From: Seiridium cupressi
Lineage: Eukaryota > Ascomycota > Sordariomycetes > Amphisphaeriales > Sporocadaceae
NCBI GenBank assembly: GCA_036674765.1
Contig: JARVKI010000003.1
Span: forward strand, 920,543 to 984,542
DNA: 64,000 bases
Direction: 5' to 3'
The notes under the pieces were generated by a model. It worked only from the letters and a program-made list of their open reading frames with translations, did not search any database and was not told the DNA's origin. Within the stretch, counting starts at the first letter, position 1. Every line of letters starts with the position of its first letter. Positions 10,593-22,386 of the stretch are shown in pieces. The position numbers and the translations under genes were made by a program.

Positions 10593-13449
10593 TATGGCAT
10601 TTTTCAATGCCATCGCGCTTCTTTCGTGAAATACTGATGGCATATCTATAGATGTTCTTCTAAATACCAATAGGCGCATGCGATCTGTGATATTGCAAAG
10701 GCCAAGTTCTACACACATGACCTGGCGAATAAGTAGGCGGCTAAATCAGTGTATCGTTCCGCCTAACCGTAGTGCAGCGAACACTTGTCTTCGACTTGTC
10801 TGGTTGTGATATAAATGCTCAATTCCATAAATTACACTACATACGCTAGTGATCGACAGTTGACCTCCAAACAATACCTACAGTTAAAGGATGGCGCGAC
10901 TTCCTTCGGACAATCTGTAGATAACACACCTACAACCAAGACGAGTGCACTAGTAAAAGAAGCTCACATCCATGACGACATCTTTCATAGGGCTCTGATG
11001 CTCGCATTTTAGGGATCGCCGTACCCGAACGGAGAGTCGGACTTTCGGGGCCGGTTCTTGAAAAACCGAAGGCTCGGGGATTGGACTTACGGCTCGGTTC
11101 CGAGTTCATATTGGCTTATCAGATCGAGCAGTAAGCGGAGCAATCTAACGCCGTTGAACCCCAGTTCTCGCGTGCAAAGGACGCGGTCAATTTTCGTCAC
11201 AAGCTCACGAAGTCTCACATGAACAAGGCCAGTACGTAGCAAGCACGGATGTAGCAAGAGAGAGCTGAGTAAAAATTACCGGACATTCTATGCAATGCAG
11301 GTGCAGCAAGCTCAACCCCACACTAACCTAGCGGAAGTGCTATTTGTTAAGGGGCGACATGCAATGCGCATGCGACAGCTCGGAATACGTAAATACATAG
11401 CGTCAAAGACTTGAGCTACGATTTCTACAATCTCGTCACTGGACATGTTCGTGCCTGAGGCGGATGCTGTTCCAGACCCCGAATCAGCTGAAAACGGGGC
11501 CCTTAGAATAGGAGATAGGTAGCCTTTCTACTTTAGGTTGACGTGTGGATTGCAGGGCGGGACTGGATCGCAAAGTGGTCAGGAGGGGACTTCTTTTTTT
11601 TTTCCTTCCTTTTCTTCTCTCAGGAAATTCTAATCCCTGCCGCATAAACCTCAGAAAAATTACAATCAATCTCTCGTTTTCCCAATTTGGAACGCTCTTA
11701 AATTATTGCGCGAAATGGTCGTTGAGACGACCATGTCTACATGTACGTACATTGCGTGCTTCCATGAAGTAAGCAGTACCTATTTGAGAGCTACAGCTCA
11801 AGTTTCCTAGGGCTAGGATGTACTCCTGTATGATGATGCACTTTTTTTTTCTCCCGTCCCCTTTCTAGATTTTCTCCATTATCCCGAGAGCTTGGTCTCA
11901 TTCCGGCTTCTCCCTCGACTAGCGTCCAATTGGTCAATCATGAGTGTCGATCCAATCAAGGGGTCCGTCGGTTCCCCACAAGCCAGATTCCGGGGCCCGA
12001 TTTTGCCTCTCAAACTGGCTAATGGACAGGCTTTGGTTGACAGCGCGTCCGAAGATGCCGGCCTCACTCAGACAATGCAGACCTAGACACACGCTAGGCT
12101 GCCAGGCTGCTACTGTGCCACGCACAATGGAAGCGGATAGACCAGTTTCGTCCTCGTCATGGATTTGAGGGCTCCTAGCAGAAGACGGCGAACGTGGTCT
12201 AGTGCAGGACCGGAGACTTTATTGGCTGAATAATAAGGCAGCTAGGATGCCTTCCGCGAGGTTAGTGTGATATGCACAACTAAACGTTGTTTCACGCGTG
12301 TCAGTCGGAAACCAGTACGTTACGTACTGTGCCTGTGATAGATATGTTGTTTTACACCGAGGAGCGCGAGTATAGAATCGCCCAGTGGTAAACTAGGTCC
12401 AATGCGCAACAGCAATCTATCAGAGAAAAATAGAAACACAAGACCGGTCAGAGCGGTAAGCTCGACATTGCAGGGCAACTCCAACACGGACGGTGGGTGT
12501 ACACATTCAATACTGATACCGTTGGCCTGAGTCATAGGGGAAACGGCACTAACAAAACTGCCCGATCCATCGCTTGCACCGCACTCGCTAGAAACTGGCT
12601 TGGCTGGAGAGCTGACACCGTGCGAAACGCATCGCAACACCGACACGAAGAATGTACCAAACCCATAAACCTCTCAGGCATGCGGAAGCGAAGGTCCTGC
12701 GAAATACTCATGAGGATAGTTTGTTGTTCTGTATTGCTCTGCGGAATGCCATAGTGTTTCGTATTGTTCCATTAACTTCCCGTCCGGGATGCCGTAGGTG
12801 CGCTAATTCTAGGCCCAAGGAAAGCTTACATCAGTTCCGACCAGGTCTGCCAAGTCAACGACATGTACATTGTAGATACCTGGGTGGCCACTGAGAGGCG
12901 TTGAAACTGGGAGCGTTGACAGTGGCCCGCAGCCCCTCTGTGCACAGGGGGGGTTACGGGATCTGACGGGCGCGGATTTTGTGCGAATCTCATCCAGCGC
13001 CGGATGGGAACTTTTGCCTAATATCCCGTTCACGACACCACCACACTCTTTCTTTTCGAGTTCTCCCTCCATTCTCTCTGCTTATTCCCAATCACCAACT
13101 AATCTACAATCTTCCTCCCACGATCGCGCGTTTATTTGACGGCTTGAACTGGCTGTCAAATGAACCTGCAACGTTTCTCCATACCCTCCTTTTATGTAAG
13201 TCGTCATGGATGCCCACTCTGAGAGGGTCTCGGTCGCGTGTGCATGCGAGTTGGAGGCGACTCGATGATTGGCCTGCGCGCCCCAGCACCGCAGTCAACT
13301 ATCGCAAGTCTTACCACTCACTCAACTAAGCATTCGGATATGAGACCTTGACTCGTCCTTGAATTAAAGTCATAGCCATCACAATTTCATGGGCTTTGCT
13401 GACTTATAAACCCTGCTGATAGTTACCCTACCGTCCTGGTGTCATCTAA
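10593..13449. other. 2.9 kb gene-poor spacer
   Basis: Frames are short (65-116 codons), overlap on opposite strands and show no recognisable motif. There is a T-run/pyrimidine tract at 11582-11605 and another T-run near 11839. The last ~400 bp should contain the promoter and 5' UTR of the PPR gene. I see no tRNA or repeat family member. Confidence 0.55.
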
Positions 13450-16400
13450 ATGCCATTCCACTCGACCCTGTACCAGAACGTCTTCCGCACAGGACTCAGC
13501 AAGACTCTTACCCACGGCTACGCACAGTCTGTCGTAGCAGCCACACATCCCCATGTTCTAAACTCACAGAACCGCCCTTCCTGGGCACGGCGCAACAGTC
13601 AACGCGTCGGTAGGCTCTCGGGCCTACAACTCCAGAGTGCTTTCCATGTTTCGGCCTCGACCTCCACAGCTGCTACTCACGAGCACCGTCACGAGAGACG
13701 TGGAAGTTTTGGTAACCTAGATGCCTACTTTGAGGCGTTACAAAAGAAGCAGGAGCAAGCCAAAGCTGCCGGCGACGAAGAGGCCGCAGCCGAGGTCGAG
13801 AGAGAATGGACCCAATTCCAGTTCCCGAAACCAATTGAGTGGAAGCCGACTGCCTCGTCCGTCCTCCCTGAGTCAGCGTCGAACGCTGCTGAATCTCTGG
13901 AAGCTATCCAAGATGTGGTCGAGAACCAGCCAGTTCCCGTCGACGCCGACGTCGCGTTGGCCCACATCAATGCAGCTTTGGAGAAGGAAATCGAGGTTCG
14001 CCGGTTACAGGAAGCCTTAGAAGAAGGCTCTCCTCTCCCTTCGAGATCAGCAACGCCCCCAGCTGTCGAGATCGTCCGGTCCCACGCTGGTACTCCTACC
14101 TTCGAGCGATCAGCGACCCCTGCCAGCATCGTTCGTAGTGCGACACCACCAATCGACCCGCAATCCCAGACTTATGCCGACCATCTCACCAAGCTCTCTG
14201 AGGATGGTCGATTTGCGGAAATTCCGGCCGTCTTTGAGGCCATGTTGGTCGCTGATGTCAAGCCCATTGCGAAGGCCTACAATGCTCTGATGGTCGCAGC
14301 CATCCACATCCCCGTGGAAAAGGTTGAAATCGTTTCCAAGGCTCTAGATGTGTATGCCGACATGATGAGACGGAAGGTTCTCCCCAACAGCGAAACCTAT
14401 AACATCTTGGTTGGTCTACTCGCCGCTCGCTGCCTCGAGGTCTCAAGCCTGAAAAAGGCACTTGAAGACAAGCGAGCACGATTTGGCGGAATGGAAGAGC
14501 CGGGCAAGTTCATGTTTGCGTCGACCGAGCTCGAGTATGCCATCCTGTCCGAGGACGACAGACTTGACTTGGCCATTAGACTGTTCGACTCTTCTGTGGA
14601 GTTCAGCAAAGCTAATTACTCCTCGGAAACGTACCATAAACTAATCTCGGCATGCGCCCAAGCAGGCCGTGTCTCAGACATGCTCCGTTTGTTTGACCAT
14701 ATGGAAATCAGTGGCGCGGTCCCCTCCGCAGCTACATTTCCCACTATGATCACAGCTTTTGCCAAGGTAGGAGATCTGGCAAGCGCCGTTGAGTGCTACA
14801 ACGAGTACAAGGAGCTAGCCATAGCTCACGATAGCGGAAAATACACGCTCAACGACCGTCTTGACGCCAAGGTGTACGCTGCCGTTATCAATGCCTACGT
14901 GATCTCGGACAAGTTCGAAGGCGCCATCAAGTTTTACGAAAGGATTGCCAACGAATATGGCGCCAAGGCTGCTGATATCAGGGATGCTATCATTAGTTCT
15001 GGATTTGTTAAGGGCTTCACCGAACGTGGTGTGTTTCAGCAGGCGCTCCAGTGGGCTCAAGGTATCGAAACCGAGGTCAAGCTCGCTTCACTGGCAGCCA
15101 TCGCAACAGCCGCTGCTGATTCCGGTGACAAGATGACTGCGGTAGCTGCTTTCGCGAACATTCCATCCGTATTCCAGGGAATTGCTACGCCAGCCACGGC
15201 GTTGTTAGCACTGAGTGTTCGCGAAGGTGACGTCGCTGCTGCTTCCAGATACTGGCAAGTGCTTAGCAACCCTGAGATCGAGGCTACTTCTACCTTGATC
15301 GAGCCTGCTACTATGTACGCCGTGGCTTTGATTGGATCTGGTCAGGTTTCTGAGGGTCTAGTCGAGTCGGAGCGCATATTCCAGCATATCCAGGCTACCG
15401 AGATGCAGTCTCGTCCACAAGTCGTTGACGAGATTGAGGAGGCCATGGACTTCGTCCACAAGTTTATGTCGACCCGCGGAATGGTTGATCCTCGCGAGAC
15501 GGCGTCAGTCAGCAGCTTTGCACCCCAGACATTCTCGACCTCTGCCTACGAATCAACCCCGACCGTCTCAAGTTACGAGGATAATTTTGACCCGTATGCT
15601 CACGGCACCGACTTCAAGGGCTCTTCCATCATTTCCGATGAGCTGGAAGGCGCCCACGGCCGCAAGGGACCCAAACTCAACGAGGCATTGAACAGATTTC
15701 GGAACATGCGACGTGCTGGTCGTCACCCACGATACATCACCTACGCAAAGCTGATTTCGGCAGCCGCCCGTGAGAACCGTATGGATTTGTGCCATGACAT
15801 ACTCGCTATGGCACGAACCGATGTACCTCTTCTCCCACAATATGCTATCGTTCGCTATGGTTGGTCCTCCATCCTGGATGCCATGGTTGGTGCTTGTCTC
15901 ACACTCGGTGATCGCACTCTGGCTGAGCAGTATCATCTCGAGCTCCTCGAGATGGGCGCTGCCCCCTCTGCGAACACTTTCGGGTTGTACATCACCACCT
16001 TGAAGGAATCAACAAAAACGTTTGATGAAGCAACTGAAGCTGTGAAGATCTTCCACCGCGCAAAGGCAGAAGGAGTTGAACCCTCTAGCTTCTTATACAA
16101 CGCCCTGATCGGAAAGCTTGGCAAAGCTAGACGCATTGATGATTGCCTTTTCTACTTTGCTGAGATGCGTGCACTGGGTATCAAGCCCACCAGCGTGACT
16201 TACGGCACTGTTGTCAATGCTTTGTGCCGAGTCAGCGACGAGAAGTTTGCCGAAGAGCTCTTTGATGAGATGGAGGCTATGCCCAACTACAAAGCACGCC
16301 CGGCCCCTTACAACAGCATGATGCAGTTCTTCCTCACCACCAAGCGGGACAAGGTCAAGGTATTGTCGTACTATGAGAGGATGAAGGCCAAGGGCATTGC

Positions 16401-17004
16401 TCCGACATCTCACACCTACAAACTGCTGGTCGATACCCACGCTACGCTCGAGCCTGTCAACATGACTGCAGCCGAGGCTGTGCTAGACATGATTCGTGCG
16501 TCTGGCCAACACCCCGAGCCCGTCCACTACGCTTCTCTCATCCACGCGCGTGGTTGTGTGCTTCACGATATGCAAGGTGCCCGCAAGATCTTCGATTCTG
16601 TGACGCGTGACCCGAGCATCCCATCACACCCATGCATCTTCCAAGCCCTTTTCGAATCAATGGTTGCCAACCACCACGTTGGAGACACCGAGACTATCCT
16701 GTCCATGATGCGACAGCGCAGGGTTGATTTGACGCCCTACATTGCCAACACTCTCATCCACGGTTGGGCTAATGAGAAGAACATTGACAAGGCCAGCGCC
16801 GTCTACCGTGGCGTCAGCCGCGAGAAGCGTGAGCCTAGCACCTACGAAGCCATGACGCGTGCCTATCTCGCTGTCGAGCAACGCGAACGCGCGAAGTCCG
16901 TTATCAGCGAAATGCTTTCCCGTGGATATCCGAGCGCCGTTGTCAACAAGGTCCTCGAACTTCTTGGTGGTGGTAGCAGCAGTGAAGAAGCTGTCGTTGC
17001 ATAA
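13450..17004 (+). CDS. Mitochondrial pentatricopeptide-repeat (PPR) protein, CYA-5-like
   Basis: Intronless, 1184 residues. The N-terminus is basic, Ser/Ala-rich and free of acidic residues for ~60 residues, as for a mitochondrial presequence. PPR-type helical hairpins occur in two blocks: about residues 240-520 (NSETYNILVGLL, SSETYHKLISACAQAGRVSD, AATFPTMITAFAKVGD) and about 755-1150 (PRYITYAKLISAAAREN, SSFLYNALIGKLGKARRIDD, TSVTYGTVVNALCRVSD, TSHTYKLLVDTHAT). A Ser/Thr-rich spacer separates the blocks. PPR proteins bind organellar RNA; the size and layout resemble the fungal CYA-5 group (Neurospora, cytochrome oxidase subunit I expression), but a different mitochondrial transcript target is possible. 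Confidence 0.85.
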   Translation: MPFHSTLYQNVFRTGLSKTLTHGYAQSVVAATHPHVLNSQNRPSWARRNSQRVGRLSGLQLQSAFHVSASTSTAATHEHRHERRGSFGNLDAYFEALQKKQEQAKAAGDEEAAAEVEREWTQFQFPKPIEWKPTASSVLPESASNAAESLEAIQDVVENQPVPVDADVALAHINAALEKEIEVRRLQEALEEGSPLPSRSATPPAVEIVRSHAGTPTFERSATPASIVRSATPPIDPQSQTYADHLTKLSEDGRFAEIPAVFEAMLVADVKPIAKAYNALMVAAIHIPVEKVEIVSKALDVYADMMRRKVLPNSETYNILVGLLAARCLEVSSLKKALEDKRARFGGMEEPGKFMFASTELEYAILSEDDRLDLAIRLFDSSVEFSKANYSSETYHKLISACAQAGRVSDMLRLFDHMEISGAVPSAATFPTMITAFAKVGDLASAVECYNEYKELAIAHDSGKYTLNDRLDAKVYAAVINAYVISDKFEGAIKFYERIANEYGAKAADIRDAIISSGFVKGFTERGVFQQALQWAQGIETEVKLASLAAIATAAADSGDKMTAVAAFANIPSVFQGIATPATALLALSVREGDVAAASRYWQVLSNPEIEATSTLIEPATMYAVALIGSGQVSEGLVESERIFQHIQATEMQSRPQVVDEIEEAMDFVHKFMSTRGMVDPRETASVSSFAPQTFSTSAYESTPTVSSYEDNFDPYAHGTDFKGSSIISDELEGAHGRKGPKLNEALNRFRNMRRAGRHPRYITYAKLISAAARENRMDLCHDILAMARTDVPLLPQYAIVRYGWSSILDAMVGACLTLGDRTLAEQYHLELLEMGAAPSANTFGLYITTLKESTKTFDEATEAVKIFHRAKAEGVEPSSFLYNALIGKLGKARRIDDCLFYFAEMRALGIKPTSVTYGTVVNALCRVSDEKFAEELFDEMEAMPNYKARPAPYNSMMQFFLTTKRDKVKVLSYYERMKAKGIAPTSHTYKLLVDTHATLEPVNMTAAEAVLDMIRASGQHPEPVHYASLIHARGCVLHDMQGARKIFDSVTRDPSIPSHPCIFQALFESMVANHHVGDTETILSMMRQRRVDLTPYIANTLIHGWANEKNIDKASAVYRGVSREKREPSTYEAMTRAYLAVEQRERAKSVISEMLSRGYPSAVVNKVLELLGGGSSSEEAVVA

Positions 17005-17846
17005 ATGTGACGCGAGGCGTCACCCATTTCCGTTAAAATTTCCTTTGTCCTCCAATACTTTGACTTATAGCGATACCCCGTGCGTTGTTGAGAGAAAGTG
17101 GTTTGAAGAGGGAATGGGATTCATAAACGGGGTGTCGATCGGGTTCAGAGGATCGGAGGACAGCGAGCGTCTTCTGTTTGCAAGTCATAGAAGTCCGCGT
17201 GAGATCCGGATGGTCTACGCGGCTGGAATTGTTTCTGGTTGGCCTGGCGTTTGAGCGGCGGTACCCAATGTACAAACCGGTATATGATCTGGCAAGGTCA
17301 GTGGGTCAAGGAGTTCATGTGACAAGACGAAAGTGCATCTAGGTATAGATGGTATGCACTGGATATACAATCTCCACTCTAGATATACCCGCCGAATTGG
17401 CAGGGATGAATGATAATTGAAGAGATAGCCTTGAGCTATTTACGATTGATCGATTACAATGTTTGCTATTTCTCATGTCCTTTGACGTGCAATCAAGCAG
17501 CCCAAATAACACAACGCAATTCGGTACCAGCCAGAGTTGGTTGCCCACGGCTCTGCCAGACTGTGTGCGCCGTTTGTTGCAAGAGCGAGTTGGCTGACAT
17601 CCTTCGGTGTCTTCCTAATCTCCATTACACAGCGTCACAAGAGCATGTCGCAGCTGACTCCAAGAAAGTTTTTCGAGTGGACAAGGCGTACTACGCTTGC
17701 ATTTAGCTGGTTTCCTGACCCTCCTACACAGGCTAGCATAATGTTGTACCGGTCATGGACGTACTATCAAGAGCATGTCTCAACCACTAAGTATCCATCA
17801 GCACATCTACCTCTACCCTCTGAATGTTGACATACCTACCGCAGAG
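17005..17846. other. Intergenic between convergent genes
   Basis: 3' flanks of the PPR gene and of the small minus-strand gene. Two overlapping plus frames (17410-17706 and 17537-17830) lack motifs and overlap each other; not called. Confidence 0.55.
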
Positions 17847-18242
17847 TTAGACATACTTTAAATAGCCCTCTGCACCCTTATCCGCGCCCTTTGCCCCCTG
17901 ACGCTGCTCGCCGAAACTTCCGGCGCTGCCCCGACGATCCCGGGCGGCACCCACGCCGCTGCTCAGTGCTTCTAGTATACTGCTGCGGCGGCGGGTTTGG
18001 CGGCCGGGCGTGAGGTCCTCGAGAAATTGACTACCGACACCGGTGGCGTCGCGGTGAGTCTCGGTACTCGCTGCCGAGGAGAACGAGGCTGTGCTTTCTT
18101 CGGACTTGCGCCTGGGCTGTGTCTCTTTCGCGGCTCCTTGGGACAGGCGGCGTTGGGTTTGATCGTGGGGGGCTAGGCTGTCCCTCAGAGAGTTGAGGAA
18201 GGAGTGGTTGTTGCCCGTGTTGTTGTCACTAGACGATGGCAT
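17847..18242 (-). CDS. Small Ser/Arg-rich hypothetical protein
   Basis: 131 residues from the ATG at 18242 (MPSSSDNNTGNN). The frame extends upstream to 18485 but that part looks non-coding. Composition is rich in Ser, Arg and Gly, with repeated basic-Ser motifs (RRLSQ, RRKSEES, RRRSSI, RRGSAGS) that look like basophilic-kinase or 14-3-3-type phosphosites. There is no membrane segment, and the C-terminus reads GYLKYV. Regular spacing and strong strand-specific GC suggest a real gene. Small stress- or conidiation-induced fungal proteins have a similar look, but I cannot assign a family. Confidence 0.55.
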   Translation of the reverse strand: MPSSSDNNTGNNHSFLNSLRDSLAPHDQTQRRLSQGAAKETQPRRKSEESTASFSSAASTETHRDATGVGSQFLEDLTPGRQTRRRSSILEALSSGVGAARDRRGSAGSFGEQRQGAKGADKGAEGYLKYV

Positions 18243-19197
18243 GATATCTTGTGGTTGGATTTTGCGTGTGTAAAGTTTGAACGAGCTGGATGGCATAGAA
18301 AGTTCACGGGCAAACGAAGGTCTCACTGCAAGTCGAGCTCCCCTCATATGAACATGATGTGGCGAATAAGTTTCCCGTGATTTGTGGAGAGCTTCCCCGG
18401 GTTGATCGTCATGGCACATGATGCATGACGAATAAACCCCAAACGGGGGCGCAACGGGCATTGAGGCGGTCGCATAAGTCTCCAACCGTCATACATAACA
18501 CCCCAAATCGGGTAAGATCTCGGTTCCTCGCATACTATGGCGTCCCCCTTGAGTGGAGCTAGGTTGTAAAAGTTGCCGTTGTAATTAATAAGGTTGGGCG
18601 GGTCAAATTTCTCCTTACGGTCGAACATCGAACCATGTTTGACATAGACACTATGGTCTTGGTAACTCACAACGAAGAAGCTTCTTCGTGCCTGTGTTAG
18701 AAATGTTCACGCTGTATTAAGACGTGGTGGTATAATGTTTTTCAGGGTACTCTTAAACCTTCATATAATATTTCATATAAGGCTCACGGCTAAATAAAAT
18801 TGTTCCGTAAGATAAAAGCTCGTTTCTACGTTGCTCTGGAGGAATTCCTTGAGAATACCATAGCATATCTCAACCCCCAACTAGATCATACTCGGGATAC
18901 CTGGAGGCAAGGATTGCGCGTACGAGTGAACCGAAAAAGGCATCAATCCCGACAGCTAAATTCTATTATCAAGGTAGCTGATCCGTATTCGGAAGTGGAT
19001 TTTTGTTCTGGCCAGTCTATGTCTCAACGAATGATCTTACCGAAAGATGTGGCTGATGTAAGCACGCCTACAAACCTTCGTCTATCAAGAGCCAATCCTC
19101 AGCTACTACCGATGGGAGTTAGGGGGATGGTCGCTATCGTGATCCCACCTCGAGGAATATCACATAAGATATAGGAAGTAACAAGCATTCCTTTTTT

Positions 19198-19238
19198 CCT
19201 ATGTATTGACATTTCATTATGAATACACAATACATAGG
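19198..19238. repeat. 11-bp inverted repeat with 19-nt loop
   Basis: Arms 19198-19208 and 19228-19238 are perfectly complementary. The sequence is AT-rich and no element ends are evident around it; it may be a terminator-like hairpin or chance. Confidence 0.6.
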
Positions 19239-19956
19239 CATTATGGAGCGCCAGAAGGGCATATAAACACGATGACTAGGGATGAATTCGCAGGGACGAG
19301 ACGGGCTGTACTAAATGAGATATTTGAGGCAACCAGCCAAAGAATCAGTCGGACCCAACGGTCCTAGGATGATTTCGAAATTGTGTCACACATGGCCATC
19401 TTGTTATGGGAGGAGATGATGATGTTGTAATTGATTCTGGGTGGCCAAATGTGGGACTTTGTGAATGGAGAATATAGAAATGTGTATCACTAATTTCTGC
19501 TGCTATCGTGATTTGAGACATTCTCTCGAAAATCGAGACTTGGGACTCAACAACTTTACGCCACGAAATCAAACCCTAGCATGAACTGCTGGCCTGAGGA
19601 CCACCGCGACATCAGAGCCTGGAAGATAACCTGTACCAGTGTAAGCTATGTACGGGTCGGGTTCATGGCAGGGTCCTACACATGGTATTCAAAAATACGC
19701 TAACTTGTGGTCCGCAGGTCATATCAGCGTTACGCGACTGATGTTGTTTGATCTGCAGACGACGTGCATCCTGCGCGTAGTCATGAGTCTTGAGCTGCCA
19801 TGCGGCTTCAAACATACATCAGTAGCTGTTTGACCATTGAGCATGCCCAGCTCAGTGAGGAGTCACTCCATCCCGTGACATGGGATCAAACAGAGCTGAG
19901 ATGAATCTGGCTCCTACTATCCAAATCCTGGCTATGTATATTGTTATTGATGACTG

Positions 19957-20035
19957 AAAAAAATTGGACCGGGCGGGATTTGGACTCGGCGGCACAGTAA
20001 CTCGAGACTGCCAGGACGAAGCCAACGACCTTCGC
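19957..20035 (-). pseudogene. Possible tRNA relic (T-arm and Pol III terminator only)
   Basis: Read on the minus strand, the segment ends GAGTCCAAATCCCGCCCGGTCCA followed by AA and seven T, which resembles a tRNA T-loop, acceptor 3' strand and Pol III terminator. The T-stem does not pair well (CCGAG against CCCGC), and no matching 5' acceptor strand (GGACCGG) is seen upstream. Hence at best a decayed tRNA fragment. Confidence 0.2.
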
Positions 20036-20144
20036 TTATAGGGGTTGAATATTGAAAATAACGAAGGCAGTGACGCAAACCTTGGTATCCTAGGACTGCC
20101 ATCTTCAATACTAGTCGAATATTCGAGCTGATGATGACCAGTAT

Positions 20145-21515
20145 CTATAGAATTAGGTCACAAGTAACTTCACTTACCCAGACCTGACTTGGTAGTACCA
20201 CAGGCGAGGGTAAGGGCATTGAGAGTCCGGTCGAGTTCCTGGTAGGGCTCGGCACACGCAATGACTGAGCCATAATCACGCTTTCGTTGGCGCCGGCCGC
20301 AGGCATATTCATATCTGTGGCGGCGAACATGTTATGCTCTTCTGGCTGGCTATTGCTCGAGACAGAGTTCAAGATTGACGGCCCCGCTGATTTTGACAGG
20401 TGGAAGATGCTTTCAGATCTTGATATAGGCCTAGAAGCCCGGTCGCTTCCGTGAGCACTGATGTATTCTATATGCTGTGCATCGGCTCGTCGTCGTAGAG
20501 ACCGTGGGGGCTGATTCGGATTCGATGCCGCAGATGTGCCTCGTCTTCCGTGCCATTGCTCAACAAGTGGCTTCAGCGTTCCCAGCGACACAGCAGTCAT
20601 GCCCACACCAGACTCAATGGTACTCAAATATGCCACTTCTGTTGAGTAGACTGCCAATTATCTATTAGCAAGCATAGAGGGAGGGCTGTTGGATTTTAGT
20701 CTTACACAAGAAGTCATCGCCATGTAGGAGGTTTGGCAGATAGAATATTCGGACGAACGTCGCTGCGCTTCCCACGGCAGCGAAGCTGAGGAGACAACCG
20801 ACAAGTATCTTGGTTCGCCGCCGCATATTCAACGACTTAACAATGAATATGGGCAGAATGCCGAGGACCCAATCGCCGAAACAGTTGATTATGGATGCGG
20901 CAATATCCATTCCCAGCACGATCTTGTCATCCCAGCACTTTCCCTGGGTGCGGGGGCCTTCCAACCACCAAGTTGACGGTGGCTGGCATTGAAAGATCGC
21001 CATGAAGAAATACCAGGTACCACATACGTAAACTCCGAACATTATGAAACGCAATATCCAGATATGCAGGGTTTCAACTGCCACTCGAAGAAGGAAAAGG
21101 CCCACGGCTATTTTGAAGAGACAAACACAAACAATATACAATAGGAAGCACACCAACCACCACTGGTACGTATTAGTAGATAATTTCATGGTTTCTGGTT
21201 CAATCGCTTGACTCACCATGTGGCCGGCGCTTCTATCTTCATACGACAACCCGCCTTCATGTTTTCCTAGACCATGTATCCATCCTTGAATCTGGGCAGC
21301 GAGGTATACCGTGAACACAGCCTAGTCGAGATCAGCGTACGTCGAGCGCGATGCTTGTGAGTAGCTTTTACAAGATTCAAAATTATCATTATATCATCAG
21401 TCCCGAAGGACTTATTGACGCGGAGGCGCGTGAACGTTCGTAAACCAACGCTGACATAGGTCAAAACGAAGAAGATGATCACGATAGCGAGCACTGTCGC
21501 ACTCTTATCCTCCAT
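20145..21515 (-). CDS. Rhodopsin-domain (PTH11-type) integral membrane protein
   Basis: Exons on minus: 21515-21372, 21321-21217, 21162-20706, 20650-20145; about 403 residues. Introns are 50, 54 and 55 bp. The second (21163-21216, GTGAGT...TACCAG with a CTAAT branch) keeps the frame if retained; splicing joins RSAGHM to WWLVCFLLY, which fits the family better. Transmembrane helices start with ATVLAIVIIFFVLTYV and the FGTDDIMIIL motif, followed by the conserved cysteine pair regions (FQCQPPSTWW and GKCWDD). The C-terminal ~150 residues are a polar, Ser/Pro-rich tail. The exact 3' end is uncertain, because a GTAAGT shortly before the stop could be a further donor. Ligand and role unknown. Confidence 0.82.
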
Positions 21516-22386
21516 AGTGAGTGGGATACTCCGACGATAAAAACTGCACAGCTGGTAACTGGGTGGATGAGGGCCGTAGCAGTATATGGCCAAGATAAAG
21601 ATTAGACGAGTTGTTCCTCAATGGCTCAGATCTGGCGGTCCCAAGTATGATATTGGCTAGCAAAGGAACGTGGCTGGCGCTCGACCAAAGTACATCTCTG
21701 CTAGCGGCCCATAAACGTTGTAAACAGTCAATGCCGGTCATGACAGGCCGTTAGCGATCACAACGGCGTTTACATCCAATCATCGGGGTGCTTCGACATC
21801 TGATAGCAAGTATGTGCACGAGCTAGAGCCCCATATCGCGAAGATCACTTTGTAGCGCTTCGCTCTGACAGTGGGCATGATGTTCAAGGGTTCTAGTGGA
21901 CTGTCAAGCTCTTGTAGACTACACCCTAAAGGATTGCTTCCGTAGCGGAAGCGTCCATTGTAAGACATTAATATAAGCAACGGCACGCGAACGAGCTAGT
22001 GCCCAGCGTTCCTCCAAATGGTTCGTCCGAGACTACTAGCACGATTTGGTGAGGCAACCTGTCAAAGCAGAGATCGACGTTACAACATCTTGTAGTTGGA
22101 TGGTAGCTCGCCTGCGGCCTTAAATGGCTAATTGTGACCACTGGATATTCAAGGCAGAAACCAAATATTGGAAACAATCGATTGATGATTGAGGGACCGT
22201 CAGCCCGCAAAACCAACGACTCGTAACTGAGTTTGTCGGTGTACAACACCGCTTTGGCCTCTTGCGAGACATCCGGGGCCCGTAGCTCAAACGCTGTGGC
22301 GCAATCGATCTGGGTGCGAGTACTCTGTTTTCCCAAGGAGCTCGCCCTCCGTAATCTCGTCATATCAAAATCCTCTGGGGTATCAT
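21516..22386. other. Intergenic, no gene seen
   Basis: Upstream region of the rhodopsin-like gene and 3' flank of REX4. The only frames (e.g. 21968-22363 minus) lack motifs. Confidence 0.55.

Larger units (their letters stand above)
18243..20144. other. 1.9 kb AT-rich spacer with a hairpin and a tRNA-like relic
   Basis: One plus frame without ATG (18800-19174, 124 codons, TTG start) encodes a basic, Leu/Arg-rich peptide with no motif I know. A perfect 11-bp inverted repeat (CCTATGTATTG, 19198-19208, and its complement at 19228-19238) lies just downstream. A tRNA-3'-end-like minus-strand segment lies at about 19957-20035. Confidence 0.45.

Noticed and set aside
10815..13329. Scattered 60-116 codon ORFs
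   Set aside because: Consistent with chance in 2.9 kb of moderate GC; conflicting strands.
18800..19174. 124-codon plus frame
   Set aside because: No ATG, no motif, isolated in AT-rich sequence; kept only as a note.
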